Shown here piece by piece: positions 36,861 to 46,757 of a stretch of DNA of 64,000 nucleotides; the first letter of the stretch is position 1; each line of letters starts with the position of its first letter. Origin of the DNA: Phytomonospora sp040655735. Lineage in GTDB: Bacteria > Actinomycetota > Actinomycetes > Mycobacteriales > Micromonosporaceae. The notes below the pieces were generated by a model. The model was not told the origin of the DNA. It ran no database searches and was given only the letters and a program-made list of their open reading frames with translations. Made by a program: the position numbers and the translations under genes. The stretch is taken from the NCBI RefSeq assembly GCF_040655735.1, contig NZ_JBFAKK010000013.1:124001-188000 (forward strand), given 5' to 3'.

Positions 36861-37325
36861 ATGCCCGAGATCCGCCGCATCACCGAAGCCGAGGCCGACC
36901 CCGTCGCCGAACTGTGGGACCGCATGTGCCGTGAGATCCCCGACGGCGGCCCGCTCGACGAGGCCGCCCGGACCCGCATTTCCCGGATGCTCGCCGCCGG
37001 GGCGTGGCACCACAGCGCCTTCTGCCTCGTGGCCGTCCACGACAGCCGGCCGCTGGGCTTCGTCAACGGCCGCGTCGACCCCGGAGACGGCCTCCTGCCG
37101 GGACTTGTCGGCGAGATCGACTCGCTGTGGGTCGCCCCCGAGATCCGCGCCGCCGGAGTGGGGGCCGCGCTGTCGGCCGCCGCCGTCGCCCTGCTCCGCG
37201 ACCGTGGAGTGTGGACGGTCCGGACGCTGGTCTGCGCCGGCAACGACGAGGCCGCCGCGTTCTGGCGCGGCGCCGGCTTCGAGGCCGACATGACCTGCTT
37301 CTCGCTCTACCGCGACGAAGCGTAG
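36861..37325 (+). CDS. GNAT-family N-acetyltransferase
   Basis: A 154-residue protein with the GNAT core: LGFVNGRVD for strand 4, then EIDSLWVAPEIRAAGVGAALSAAA, the acetyl-CoA-binding motif A (R/QxxGxG/A). A later NDEAAAFWRGAGF gives motif B. It probably acetylates a small amine or peptide; the substrate is unknown. ATG 36861 has GAAGGAGGA nearby. It is convergent with the WYL regulator gene. Confidence 0.85.
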   Translation: MPEIRRITEAEADPVAELWDRMCREIPDGGPLDEAARTRISRMLAAGAWHHSAFCLVAVHDSRPLGFVNGRVDPGDGLLPGLVGEIDSLWVAPEIRAAGVGAALSAAAVALLRDRGVWTVRTLVCAGNDEAAAFWRGAGFEADMTCFSLYRDEA

Positions 37326-37347
37326 GGAGAGGGCGCGGCGTGCCCCG

Positions 37348-38313
37348 TCACGCCGCGCCCGCCGCCGCGAACCTGCGGCCCAGCTCCCGGCAGGCCGCCG
37401 ACAGCTCCGGCGGCCCGGCCACCTCGATGTCGCAGTCGAAGGTCCCGATCAGCGCCGCCAGCCCCACCCACGACCACGCCCCCAGCTTCAGCCGGCACCG
37501 CCCTGGCCCCAGCTCCTCGATCACCGCGCCGCCCGGCGCCCACCGCGCGATGAGCGCGGCCGGCGCGTCGAGCAGCACCTCGCCCCGGCAGGGCCAGTGG
37601 TCGGGCGGGTCGCCCCGGTCGAGCTGCCCGGTCACGAACTCGCCGACGTCGCCGCCGGGCACCGCGCGGGGGACGAAACCCGGCCCAGCGGGCGATCGCG
37701 GTGCGATCCGGTCGACGCGGAAGGTCCGCCACAGTCCGCCGTCGAGGTCCCAGGCGACCAGGAACCAGCGCCCGCCCCACTCGACCAGGTTGTGCGGCTC
37801 GACGCGGTGGGCACGCGGGCCCTCCTCGGAGGCGTAGTCGAGGCGCAGGATCAGGTGGTCGCGGACGGCGTCGGCGACCGCCCGGATCACGTCGGAGTCG
37901 ACCTCGGGACCGGCGAGGCCCCACGCGTTCCAGATCGAGGTGACCTCCATCGACTCGACCCGCCGCCGCAGCCGGGGCGGCATCACCTGCCGAATCGTGG
38001 CCAGCGCCCGGGACGCGGCCTCCCCGGTCCCGGCGACGGCCGTCGGCGCGGTCTGGAGGGCGAGCGCGATCGCCACCGCCTGGTCGTCGTCGAACAGCAG
38101 CGGCGGCAGCCGGGCGCCCGCGTCGAGCCGGTAAGCGCCGCCCGGTCCCTTCCGCACGCTCACCGGGTAGCCGAGTTCGCGGAGCCGGTCGATGTCGCGG
38201 CGCATGGTCCGCGCGCTGACGCCCAGGCGCTCGGCGAGCGCGGGCCCGGGCCAGTCGCGCCGCGACTGGAGCAGGGAGAGGAGCAGGAGCAGCCGACCGG
38301 AGGTTTCCGCCAT
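37348..38313 (-). CDS. HTH-WYL domain transcriptional regulator
   Basis: A 321-residue protein. Residues ~5-60 form a helix-turn-helix (LAERLGVSARTMRRDIDRLRELGYPV) and ~130-230 a WYL domain (HRVEPHNLVEWGGRWFLVAWDLD, DGGLWRTFRVDRI). A WCX-like C terminus follows. YafY/PafBC-type regulators of this build sense ligands such as nucleic acids. ATG 38313 has GGGAGAG upstream. It is divergent from a DHA2 exporter gene over 60 bp and is its likely regulator. Confidence 0.87.
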   Translation of the reverse strand: MAETSGRLLLLLSLLQSRRDWPGPALAERLGVSARTMRRDIDRLRELGYPVSVRKGPGGAYRLDAGARLPPLLFDDDQAVAIALALQTAPTAVAGTGEAASRALATIRQVMPPRLRRRVESMEVTSIWNAWGLAGPEVDSDVIRAVADAVRDHLILRLDYASEEGPRAHRVEPHNLVEWGGRWFLVAWDLDGGLWRTFRVDRIAPRSPAGPGFVPRAVPGGDVGEFVTGQLDRGDPPDHWPCRGEVLLDAPAALIARWAPGGAVIEELGPGRCRLKLGAWSWVGLAALIGTFDCDIEVAGPPELSAACRELGRRFAAAGAA

Positions 38314-38373
38314 GGCCGATTCTCTCCCGAGAAGCGGTCACCATGTGGCCGCTACCGCTGTGACAGTGGCCGG

Positions 38374-39822
38374 ATGCCGACAACCACCACGCAAGACAGA
38401 ACCGGGACGTCCTCGGTGACGGCGCTCGTCGTCGTCCTCGTCGCCGCCTTCATGGAACTGCTCGACGCCACCATCGTCAGCGTCGCCGCGCCCGCGATCG
38501 CCGCCGACCTCGACGCCGGCGAGGCCGCCCTCCAGTGGACGCTCGCCGGGTACACCCTCGCCCTCGGGGCGGGCCTGATCACCGGCGGCCGCATCGGCGA
38601 CCAGTACGGCAGGCGCCGCACCTTCCTCATCGGACTCTCCGGCTTCGCGGTCGCCTCGGCGGCGTGCGCGCTCGCGCCGAGCGCCGGGATCCTCATCGCC
38701 ACCCGCGTCGCCCAGGGCCTGGCCGGCGGCCTCATGGTCCCGCAGGTCCTCGGCATCATCCGCTCGTCGTTCACACCGGCCGCCCGCGCGCGGGCCTTCG
38801 GCGCCTACGGTGCCGTCCTCGGCGTCGCCTCGGTCGCGGGCCCGCTGCTCGGCGGCGTCCTCGTCGACGCCGACCTGCTCGGCCTCGGCTGGCGCACCAT
38901 CTTCTGGGTCAACGTGCCCGTCGCCGCTCTCGGCCTGATCCTCGGTCTGCGCTCGCTGCCCGAGTCCAGCGCCGCCGACCGCTCCCGCCTCGACCTGCCC
39001 GGCGCCGCACTGGCCGCCGTCGCCTCCGTGCTCCTGCTGCTGCCGCTGATCCAAGGCCGCGAGTGGGGCTGGCCGTGGTGGAGCTTCGCGCTGATGGCGC
39101 TGGCGGTGCCCGTCTTCGTGCTGTTCCTCGGGCGCGAAGGCCGGCTCCTCGCCCGGGGCGGGCAGCCCGTCCTCGACCCGGCCCTGCTGCGGATTCGCGC
39201 CTTCGCCAACGGCCTTGCCGTGGCGGTGCTCTTCTTCGGCGCGATCGGCTCCTTCTTCTTCCTGCTCGCGCTCTACCTCCAGTTCGGGACCGGCCGCAGC
39301 GCCCTCGACACCGGGCTGGTGATTTTGCCCTACGCGGTCGGATCGGTGCTCACCTCGGGCGTCGGCGTGGCGCTGATCGCCAAGGGCGGCCGCGCCCTGC
39401 TCGCGGCCGGTGCGCTCGTACTGGCGCTGTCGCAGGCGATCCTGCTCGTCACCGTCCACAACGGACCGGATCCGGGCTACTGGGCACTGGCCGTCCCGCT
39501 GTTCGTCGGCGGCCTCGGGCTCGGGCTGACCGCGCCCTCCCTGTTCAACCTCGTGCTCGCCGGCGTGCCCGGCAAGGACGCCGGCTCGGCCGGGGGAGTG
39601 CTCACCACCGTCGGCCAGATCGGCAACGCCGCCGGAGTCGCCGTCCTCGGCGTCGTCTTCTTCACCGCCCTCGACGCGTCCTTTGCAGACGGCCAGGCGC
39701 CGCTGAGCGCCTACGCCGGCGCCTTCACCGGCATCCTCCCCTGGCAGATCGGCTGCTACCTGCTCGCCGCCGCCCTGATGTTCCTGCTCCCCAAGCGCCC
39801 GGCCGCCGAAGCCCACCACTGA
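38374..39822 (+). CDS. MFS transporter, DHA2 (14-TM) family
   Basis: A 482-residue exporter with about 14 helices: DATIVSVAAPAI in helix 1, loop-2 GGRIGDQYGRRR, and YGAVLGVASVAGPLLGG in helix 5. It is likely a drug or metabolite/H+ antiporter. ATG 38374 lies 6 nt after GACAGT and lacks a ribosome-binding site, so it is probably leaderless. The P450 gene begins 17 bp after its stop in the same direction, suggesting one transcript. Confidence 0.87.
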   Translation: MPTTTTQDRTGTSSVTALVVVLVAAFMELLDATIVSVAAPAIAADLDAGEAALQWTLAGYTLALGAGLITGGRIGDQYGRRRTFLIGLSGFAVASAACALAPSAGILIATRVAQGLAGGLMVPQVLGIIRSSFTPAARARAFGAYGAVLGVASVAGPLLGGVLVDADLLGLGWRTIFWVNVPVAALGLILGLRSLPESSAADRSRLDLPGAALAAVASVLLLLPLIQGREWGWPWWSFALMALAVPVFVLFLGREGRLLARGGQPVLDPALLRIRAFANGLAVAVLFFGAIGSFFFLLALYLQFGTGRSALDTGLVILPYAVGSVLTSGVGVALIAKGGRALLAAGALVLALSQAILLVTVHNGPDPGYWALAVPLFVGGLGLGLTAPSLFNLVLAGVPGKDAGSAGGVLTTVGQIGNAAGVAVLGVVFFTALDASFADGQAPLSAYAGAFTGILPWQIGCYLLAAALMFLLPKRPAAEAHH

Positions 39823-39839
39823 CCACCAAGGAGAACGCC

Positions 39840-40979
39840 ATGCCCTCGGCACCCGACGTGAGCCACCTCGACCCCTTCGCTCCCGGCACCCGCCGCCTCA
39901 CCGACCCCGACACCACCCGCGCCGCCATGCGCGCCGCCGGGCCCCTCGTCCAGGCCACCGCCCCCGCCGGCGGACCCGTCTGGATCGTCACCGACGACAC
40001 TCTCGCCCGCCAGGTCACCACCGACCCCCGCATCGCCAAGGACCCCGCCTTCGCTCCGCCCGCATGGGACCGGCGCACCGCCGGACTCGAACCGACCGCC
40101 GCCGAACAGCCCTCGCTGACCACCCTCGACGGACCCGAGCACGCCGAACTCCGCCGCGCCCACGCGCCGCTGCTGTCGGCCAAACGCGTCAACGAGCGAT
40201 CCGAACGCGTCCACGCCATCGCCCGCGAACTCCTCGGCGAACTCGCCCGCCACGGCACCGTCGACCTGATGGCCGACTTCACCACCCGCTACCCGCTCAC
40301 CGTCCTCCTCGACATCCTCGGCATCTCCCTCGACCACGTCGACCGCGCCGCCGACGCCTGCCGCCTCATGTTCGCCCCCGACCCGGCCGCGCAGGGCACG
40401 GCCATCGCCGCCCTCGCCGAACTCGCCGCTACCGCGCTCGCCGACGGCGAGGGCCTGGCGGCCGAACTCGGCGAGCGCATGCCGCCCGGCACGACCGCCC
40501 AGCAGCTGCGCTACCACCTGTTCGGGCTCGTCTTCGCCGGCCAGCTCACCACCGACGCCGCCCTCGGCTTCCTCGTCGCCGACGCCCTGGGCCCCGACCC
40601 GGCACAAGGCGAGGCGCTCGTGCGCCGGACCCTGCGCGACCACCCGCCCGCGCCCTACACGCTGTGGCGCTACACGACCGCCGACATCGAGGTCGCCGGC
40701 GTCCCGATCCCGGCGAGGTCGCCGATCCTGGTCGACATCCAGGGCGTCAACACCCGTCCCGGCAGCCCGCCCGGCGCCGACCTCGCCTTCGGCGCCGGCC
40801 CCCACTTCTGCGTGGGCGCGCAGCTCGCCCAGCTCGAACTGCGCGCGGTGGCCGACGTGCTGGCCGCCGACTTCCCGTCGGCGCGCCTGGCCGTGCCCTA
40901 CGGCGAACTGCGCCAGTCGACGCTCGGGGGGATCCTCGGCAACCGGCTCACGGCCCTGCCGGTGGTGCTCGCCGGCTGA
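39840..40979 (+). CDS. Divergent cytochrome P450 lacking ExxR
   Basis: A 379-residue P450-like protein. The haem-ligand loop FGAGPHFCVG is intact (Cys324). The I helix reads AGQLTT (233-238), so the usual acidic residue before Thr is lost. The K-helix ExxR motif is replaced by RTLR (263-266). About 10-15 residues of the meander before the haem loop (usual RDP...F..P..F...R) are missing. It may therefore be a non-canonical oxidase like CYP157 proteins, or non-functional. ATG 39840 has AAGGAGAA upstream. It is in one unit with the DHA2 exporter. Confidence 0.85.
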   Translation: MPSAPDVSHLDPFAPGTRRLTDPDTTRAAMRAAGPLVQATAPAGGPVWIVTDDTLARQVTTDPRIAKDPAFAPPAWDRRTAGLEPTAAEQPSLTTLDGPEHAELRRAHAPLLSAKRVNERSERVHAIARELLGELARHGTVDLMADFTTRYPLTVLLDILGISLDHVDRAADACRLMFAPDPAAQGTAIAALAELAATALADGEGLAAELGERMPPGTTAQQLRYHLFGLVFAGQLTTDAALGFLVADALGPDPAQGEALVRRTLRDHPPAPYTLWRYTTADIEVAGVPIPARSPILVDIQGVNTRPGSPPGADLAFGAGPHFCVGAQLAQLELRAVADVLAADFPSARLAVPYGELRQSTLGGILGNRLTALPVVLAG

Positions 40980-40984
40980 CGCCC

Positions 40985-41015
40985 GGCGCCACCGCCTCGC
41001 CGGGGCGGTGGCGCC
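40985..41015 (+). terminator. Terminator after the MFS-P450 unit
   Basis: A perfect 12-bp stem (40985-40996 with 41004-41015) with a 7-nt loop lies 6 bp after the P450 stop. The following 41016-41154 holds no recognisable gene. Confidence 0.8.
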
Positions 41016-41154
41016 GATCATGGTTGACACGGGCGCCGCTGGGTAACCCCACCTGCGTGATGCCTGCTCCGCCGGTCGCACGGGTGCGGCCGGGGCTCTC
41101 GCCCCGGTCGGCGAGCGCGCTGCGAAGCGCGGCCGCGCGTGCGAGAGTGATCGA

Positions 41155-41277
41155 ATGTCCCCGATTCCGCGACGGGCTCAGGCGGTGGTCGTGAAACCCG
41201 GCCTCGTCGACCTCGCCCTCACGCGCCTCGATCCCGGCGGACTCGGCGCCGGCGCGACCGCCCGGAAGGAGGCCTGA
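41155..41277 (+). CDS. Possible 40-residue leader peptide
   Basis: ATG 41155 opens a 40-codon frame (MSPIPRRAQAVVVKP...) that ends 2 bp before the next MFS ATG and contains its ribosome-binding site (GAAGGAGG). GAGAGT lies 6 nt before the ATG, matching the local leaderless pattern. No homology is recognised. It could be a translated leader coupled to the exporter or simply chance. Confidence 0.3.
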   Translation: MSPIPRRAQAVVVKPGLVDLALTRLDPGGLGAGATARKEA

Positions 41278-41279
41278 TC

Positions 41280-42740
41280 ATGTCGGCGTCCACCGAGACC
41301 GGCCCACCCACCGTGTCCCGTCGCACCTGGCAGACCCTCGCGGTCCTCCTGGCGGGCATGTTCATGGCGTTGCTGGACACCACGATCGTCAACGTGGCCC
41401 TGCCGCCCATCCGGGCGAGCCTCGACGCCTCGGAGTCCACGCTGTCGTGGATCATCTCCGGTTACGCCCTGGCCTTCGGTCTGGCGCTCATTCCCGCCGG
41501 GCGGCTCGGCGACCGCATCGGCCACAAGTGGATCTTCTTCGGCGGCCTGGCGCTGTTCACCCTCGCCAGCCTCGCCTGCGGCTTCGCGCAGAACGACCTC
41601 CAGCTGATCGTCTCCCGCGTCGTGCAGGGACTCTCCTGCGGCATCTACGTTCCGGCCGTTACCGCGTTCATCCAGCTGCTGTTCGTGCCGCGCCTGCGCG
41701 GCAAGGCCTTCGCGGTCATGGGCTCGGTCATCGGCGTCTCGACCGCGCTCGGCCCGATCATCGGCGGCCTGATCATCCAGGCTTTCGGCGACGAGAACGG
41801 CTGGCGCCTGGTCTTCTGGGTCAACCTGCCCATCGGCCTGGCGACGCTCGTCGCGGCGGCCCTGCTGCTGCCGAGCAAGCAGGCCGCGCAGACCCTCGGC
41901 GGCGGCATCGACTGGATCGGCCTGCTTTTGATCAGCGCCGGACTGGTCGCCCTGCTGGTCCCGCTCATCCAGGGCCAGGACGCCGGATGGCCACTGTGGA
42001 CCTATGCGACCATCGCGGCCGGCATCGCGCTGATCGCCGCCTTCGGCGCCTGGGAGACGGCCTTCACCAGGCGCGGGCGCAACCCGCTGGTGCCGCCGCG
42101 CCTGTTCCGGCACCGCGCGTTCACCGGGGGAGTGATCCTCGCGCTGGTCTACTTCGCCTCCTTCACCAGCATCTTCTTCACCATCTCCATCCTGTGGCAG
42201 ACCGGCCTCGGGCACAGCGCCCTGGAGACCGGTCTGGTGTCGCTGCCCTTCGCGATCGGCAACATCATCGGCGCCTCGCAGAGCAACCGCCTCGCGCGGC
42301 GATTCGGCCGCAACCTGCTGATCGCCGGAACGGCACTGGTCACCCTCGGCCTGACCGCCACCTGGCTGATCCTCCAGACGACCGGCGCCGCCGACCTGAA
42401 CCACTGGCAGCTCCTCGCGCCGCTGTTCTGCGCCGGCCTGGGCAACGGCCTGTTCATCGCCCCCAACACCGGATTCATCGTCGCCACGGTCGAGTCCCGC
42501 GACGCCGGCGCCGCCAGCGGCGTCATCGCCGCCGTCCAGCGCATCGGCAGCGCGACCGGCATCGCCGTGATCGGCAGCGTCCTGTTCGGGACGCTGGTCG
42601 TCAAGGGCGACACCCCCGAGGCCCTGGCGACCGGGTTCGCCGACAGCGCGACCACGTCGATCCTGGTGAGCGCGGCGCTGAGCCTGGCGGCCCTGCTCCT
42701 GGTGTTCGCACTGCCGAGGCGGACGGTCCGGGAGGGGTAG
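41280..42740 (+). CDS. MFS transporter, DHA2 (14-TM) family
   Basis: A 486-residue exporter with about 14 helices: DTTIVNVALPPI in helix 1, loop-2 AGRLGDRIGHKW, and MGSVIGVSTALGPIIGG in helix 5. Its sequence is closest in style to EmrB/QacA-type drug exporters. ATG 41280 has a good ribosome-binding site (GAAGGAGG) 8 nt upstream. It is the third DHA2 gene in 7.5 kb but is separated from the others by a terminator, so it is independently expressed. Confidence 0.88.
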   Translation: MSASTETGPPTVSRRTWQTLAVLLAGMFMALLDTTIVNVALPPIRASLDASESTLSWIISGYALAFGLALIPAGRLGDRIGHKWIFFGGLALFTLASLACGFAQNDLQLIVSRVVQGLSCGIYVPAVTAFIQLLFVPRLRGKAFAVMGSVIGVSTALGPIIGGLIIQAFGDENGWRLVFWVNLPIGLATLVAAALLLPSKQAAQTLGGGIDWIGLLLISAGLVALLVPLIQGQDAGWPLWTYATIAAGIALIAAFGAWETAFTRRGRNPLVPPRLFRHRAFTGGVILALVYFASFTSIFFTISILWQTGLGHSALETGLVSLPFAIGNIIGASQSNRLARRFGRNLLIAGTALVTLGLTATWLILQTTGAADLNHWQLLAPLFCAGLGNGLFIAPNTGFIVATVESRDAGAASGVIAAVQRIGSATGIAVIGSVLFGTLVVKGDTPEALATGFADSATTSILVSAALSLAALLLVFALPRRTVREG

Positions 42741-42844
42741 CGGCAGGTCCGCCCGCATGCCTACATCGGATGGATGACGTCCGGCGGGCTCATCCCAACG
42801 CGGTACGGCATTTACGCGCCGCGGCCGACGCGCCGGCCCCTTCG

Positions 42845-42866
42845 GTGTCCCTAACGTCCGGGACAC
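42845..42866 (+). promoter_or_regulatory. Dyad enclosing a -10 box
   Basis: GTGTCCC and GGGACAC flank an 8-bp centre that begins with TAACGT, a plausible -10. The dyad lies 18-40 bp before the hydrolase ATG and could be an operator. Confidence 0.45.
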
Positions 42867-42884
42867 GACCACGAAGGAGTCCAC

Positions 42885-44012
42885 ATGAGACGCATGTTCG
42901 CCGCCCTCGCCGCCATGGCGATCGTCGGCAGCGGCACCGCCTGGGCGGCCCCGTCGCCGACCGCGACAGACCCCGAGCCGCCGGCGACGCCGATCACCCT
43001 GCCCGCGCCGAGCGGCCACCACCCGGTCGGCCACACCACGCTCCACCTCGTCGACCACGACCGCCCCGACCCGTGGGTCCCCGAAGAGGACCGGGAACTC
43101 ATGGTCTCGCTGTGGTACCCGGCCCACAAGCCCGGGCGCGAGGCGGCGCGATACGTCACCCCGGCCGAGTCGGCGATGTTCCTCGAAGGCCGCGACGTAC
43201 CCCTGCCCCCCGAGACGATGAGCACCGTCGTGACCAACGCGACCGTGGACGCCGAACCCGTCGGCGGCAGGCACACCCGGCCGCTGATCCTGCTGTCGCC
43301 CGGCTTCGGCGCGCCCCGCGCCGAGCAGACCTCGCTGGCCGAGGAGCTCGCCGGTCGCGGATACGTCGTGGCGGCCATGGGGCACAACTACGAGACGCTC
43401 GGCACAACGTTCCCCGACGGCCGCACCACGCCGTGCCTGGCCTGCGGTACGGGGGAGTACGTCAAGCTCGCCGAGGGCCGCGCCCGGGACGCCTCCTTCG
43501 TGATCGACCGGCTCACCGGCCGCCACCCGGCGTGGAAGGGCGCCCGCCTGATCGACCCGGAGCGCATCGGCATGTCCGGCCACTCCATCGGCGGTGCCTC
43601 CGCCGTACCCGCGATGATCGGCGATGAGCGCATCAAGGCCGGCGTCAACACCGACGGGCGCTTCGTCTGGGAGTCGGCGCAGACCCTCGACCGGCCCTTC
43701 CTCATGCTCGGCAAACCCGACCACGCCCCCGGCGTCCAAGACGACGGCTGGGACCGCACCTTCGGCCGCCTGACCGGCTGGAAGCGCTGGCTGACGGTCG
43801 ACGGCGCGAGCCACGCGAGCTTCAACGACATCGCGACGCTCGGCGAGCAGGCCGGGCTGCCGACCGAGGGCGACCTGAGCGGGGACTACTCCGTGGCGCT
43901 GACGCGGGCCTACATCACGGCCTTCTTCGACGTCCACCTGCGCGGTGCGCGGCGACCGCTGCTCGACGGTCCGTCGGGCGCCTTCCCGGAGGTCCGCTTC
44001 CACAACCCGTGA
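42885..44012 (+). CDS. Secreted alpha/beta hydrolase, PAF-acetylhydrolase-like
   Basis: A 375-residue exported enzyme with a signal peptide ending AWA-AP near residue 22. The fold marks are LLSPGFGAPR, the nucleophile elbow GMSGHSIGG, and a late His in DGASHASF. Arrangement and length fit the PAF-acetylhydrolase/lipase-like family (PAF-AH II), so it probably hydrolyses esters of phospholipids or similar. ATG 42885 has GAAGGAG upstream. It stands alone, ending with a terminator. Confidence 0.82.
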   Translation: MRRMFAALAAMAIVGSGTAWAAPSPTATDPEPPATPITLPAPSGHHPVGHTTLHLVDHDRPDPWVPEEDRELMVSLWYPAHKPGREAARYVTPAESAMFLEGRDVPLPPETMSTVVTNATVDAEPVGGRHTRPLILLSPGFGAPRAEQTSLAEELAGRGYVVAAMGHNYETLGTTFPDGRTTPCLACGTGEYVKLAEGRARDASFVIDRLTGRHPAWKGARLIDPERIGMSGHSIGGASAVPAMIGDERIKAGVNTDGRFVWESAQTLDRPFLMLGKPDHAPGVQDDGWDRTFGRLTGWKRWLTVDGASHASFNDIATLGEQAGLPTEGDLSGDYSVALTRAYITAFFDVHLRGARRPLLDGPSGAFPEVRFHNP

Positions 44013-44021
44013 TCCGCCCAG

Positions 44022-44050
44022 GGGCGCCGGTGCAGACCGGGCCGGCGCCC
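44022..44050 (+). terminator. Terminator after the hydrolase gene
   Basis: GGGCGCCGG (44022-44030) pairs perfectly with CCGGCGCCC (44042-44050) across an 11-nt loop. Confidence 0.65.
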
Positions 44051-44060
44051 ACCAGGGTGT

Positions 44061-44115
44061 TTGCCGTCCACGGAGCGATCATGTAAAACTAGAGTCCATC
44101 ACTAGTGATGGACTC
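44061..44115 (+). promoter_or_regulatory. Promoter with 24-bp perfect palindromic operator
   Basis: TTGCCG (44061-44066), a 17-bp spacer and TAAAAC (44084-44089) form a promoter. The perfect palindrome at 44092-44115 (half-site GAGTCCATCACT) covers the predicted transcript start of the ABC exporter operon. Size and placement suggest a TetR-type repressor. None is adjacent; the TetR gene at 48345 is the nearest candidate. Confidence 0.75.
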
Positions 44116-44148
44116 CAGTAACTCGCTTCGGTCATCAAGGACGGTGTC

Positions 44149-45082
<934 letters not shown>

Positions 45083-45090
<8 letters not shown>

Positions 45091-45889
45091 GCTCGCCGTC
45101 TCCGTCCGGCCGCTGGGCGTCCTGGCCGCCGAGGTCCGCAAAGGACTGCTCACCCAGCTGGCGCACCCGCTCGGCCACGTCGTCGGGCTCGTCGTGGGCA
45201 TGGGCATGTACCTGGGCCTGCAGTTCGTGATGGGCCAGGGCGCTCTGCGCGCCGACCTGCTACCGCCGACGCTCGTCGGCATCTGCGCCTACTGGTTCCT
45301 CCAGTACTCGGCGATGGTCATGGTCGCCGACCTCGTCGAGGAGAAGCGCGGCGGCACCTTCGCGCAGTCGCAGATGTCCCCGGCGCCGGCGTGGCTGCTG
45401 ATGTCCGGACGCCTGCTCACCGCCGCGATGTTCGGCCTTGTCATCGCGATCGCGGCCGCCGCCGTTCCCGCGACGATCGCGGGCATCACCGTCGAGTGGC
45501 GCTCGTCGGTGATCGTCCCGGCGGTGCTGCTCGTCCTCGACAGCCTCGCCTTCACCTTCGTTCTGGCCGCCGTGGCGCTGCGCACTCCCATGGTCGGCGC
45601 GCTGCAGTCCCTGCTGACCGCGCTGATCCTGCTGCTCAACGGCGCCTTCCTGCCCCTCGCCCTGTACCCGGACTGGCTGGCGGCCGTCGCGCGCCTGCTG
45701 CCCACCACCTTGGGGATCGAGGCGGTCGGACAGGCGCTGTTCGGCGGGCTCTCCCTCGCCGAACTCTGGAGCACGGGCGCGCTCCCGTGGCTCGCCGCGC
45801 ACACCGCCGTCCTCGCGGTCGGCGGCGGTCTCCTGTTCGCCCACAACCATCGACGGGCCGTCCGCGACGGGCGCCTCGGCCAGTACTGA
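45083..45889 (+). CDS. ABC-2 exporter permease
   Basis: A 268-residue membrane protein with about six helices and an ABC2 membrane pattern (EEKRGGTFAQSQMSPAPAW between helices 2 and 3, FTFVLAAVALRTPMVGALQ later). It overlaps the ATPase gene by 8 bp and is followed 11 bp later by a second permease, so the exporter is probably a heterodimer of permeases with one ATPase pair. Confidence 0.85.
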
Positions 45890-45900
45890 CGGGATCGGCC

Positions 45901-46725
45901 ATGACCATCGCACACACGATTGCCCGCCCCCGCTACGCGGGCGCCTTCGCCAACGAGATCGGCCGCGGACTGCGCGGCCTGGTGTCGGGCTGGCGCGAGA
46001 CGCTCGTCGAGATGCTCACCTTCCCGCTGTTCTACCTGCTGATCGTGCTGTTCATGGGCCGAGGGCAGCTGCGGGCCGAACTGCTCCTGCCGACGCTGGC
46101 CGGCATGGTCGCGCTCACCTTCATTCACGAGCAGGTCAACCGCGCCTTCTGGGGCTACCAGGGCGACATCCAGTCGGGGGTCCTGGAGCAGGTGTACCTG
46201 ACGCGGCTGCCCTCGGCGGTCGTCGTCCTCGGACGCCAGGTCGCCGCCGCGGCCGGTGCCCTGCCGACGGCGCTGGCGGTGCTCCTCGCCGGGCATGTCT
46301 CCATAACGCTCGCCGGCGGCGAGATCCGTTACAGCGTCGCGGCACTGCTGCCGGTGGCGGCCATCGCCCTCGGCACCGCCGGGCTCGCACTGGTCCTTTG
46401 TGGACTCACGCTGTGCTTCAAGCGCATCGAGGTCATCCCGCACGCCTCCGTCGCCGTCTACGCCATCGCCGGCGGCACCCTGGTGCCGCTGACCGCGATG
46501 CCCGACTGGGCCGCGTTCGGCGCCCGCCTCCTCGTGCCGATCGCGCCGGGCGTCGAGGCCCTGCGCGGCATCCTGCTCGGCGGTGACCCGGCGGCGGCCC
46601 TGAACGCCGGCTGGGGCCTCGGATGGCTGCTCCTCCAACCGCTGCTGATCCTCGCCGCCGGGATCGCCGTGTTCGCGCGCTTCGAGGGACTCGCCAAGAA
46701 GCGCGGCACGCTCGGCCGCTACTGA
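45901..46725 (+). CDS. ABC-2 exporter permease, second subunit
   Basis: A 274-residue membrane protein with about six helices, sharing the arrangement of the preceding gene but only weakly its sequence. The segment GDIQSGVLEQVYLTRLPS corresponds to the cytoplasmic loop of ABC-2 permeases. ATG 45901 lies 11 bp after the preceding stop. The DoxX-like gene begins 32 bp later and may be in the same transcript. Confidence 0.85.
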   Translation: MTIAHTIARPRYAGAFANEIGRGLRGLVSGWRETLVEMLTFPLFYLLIVLFMGRGQLRAELLLPTLAGMVALTFIHEQVNRAFWGYQGDIQSGVLEQVYLTRLPSAVVVLGRQVAAAAGALPTALAVLLAGHVSITLAGGEIRYSVAALLPVAAIALGTAGLALVLCGLTLCFKRIEVIPHASVAVYAIAGGTLVPLTAMPDWAAFGARLLVPIAPGVEALRGILLGGDPAAALNAGWGLGWLLLQPLLILAAGIAVFARFEGLAKKRGTLGRY

Positions 46726-46757
46726 CCACCCGCATACCTGTCGCTCAAGGAGAAACC

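Noticed and set aside
35264..42740. A biosynthetic gene cluster made of three exporters and a P450
   Set aside because: No core synthase (PKS, NRPS, terpene or RiPP genes) is present, and each exporter has its own regulator or terminator.
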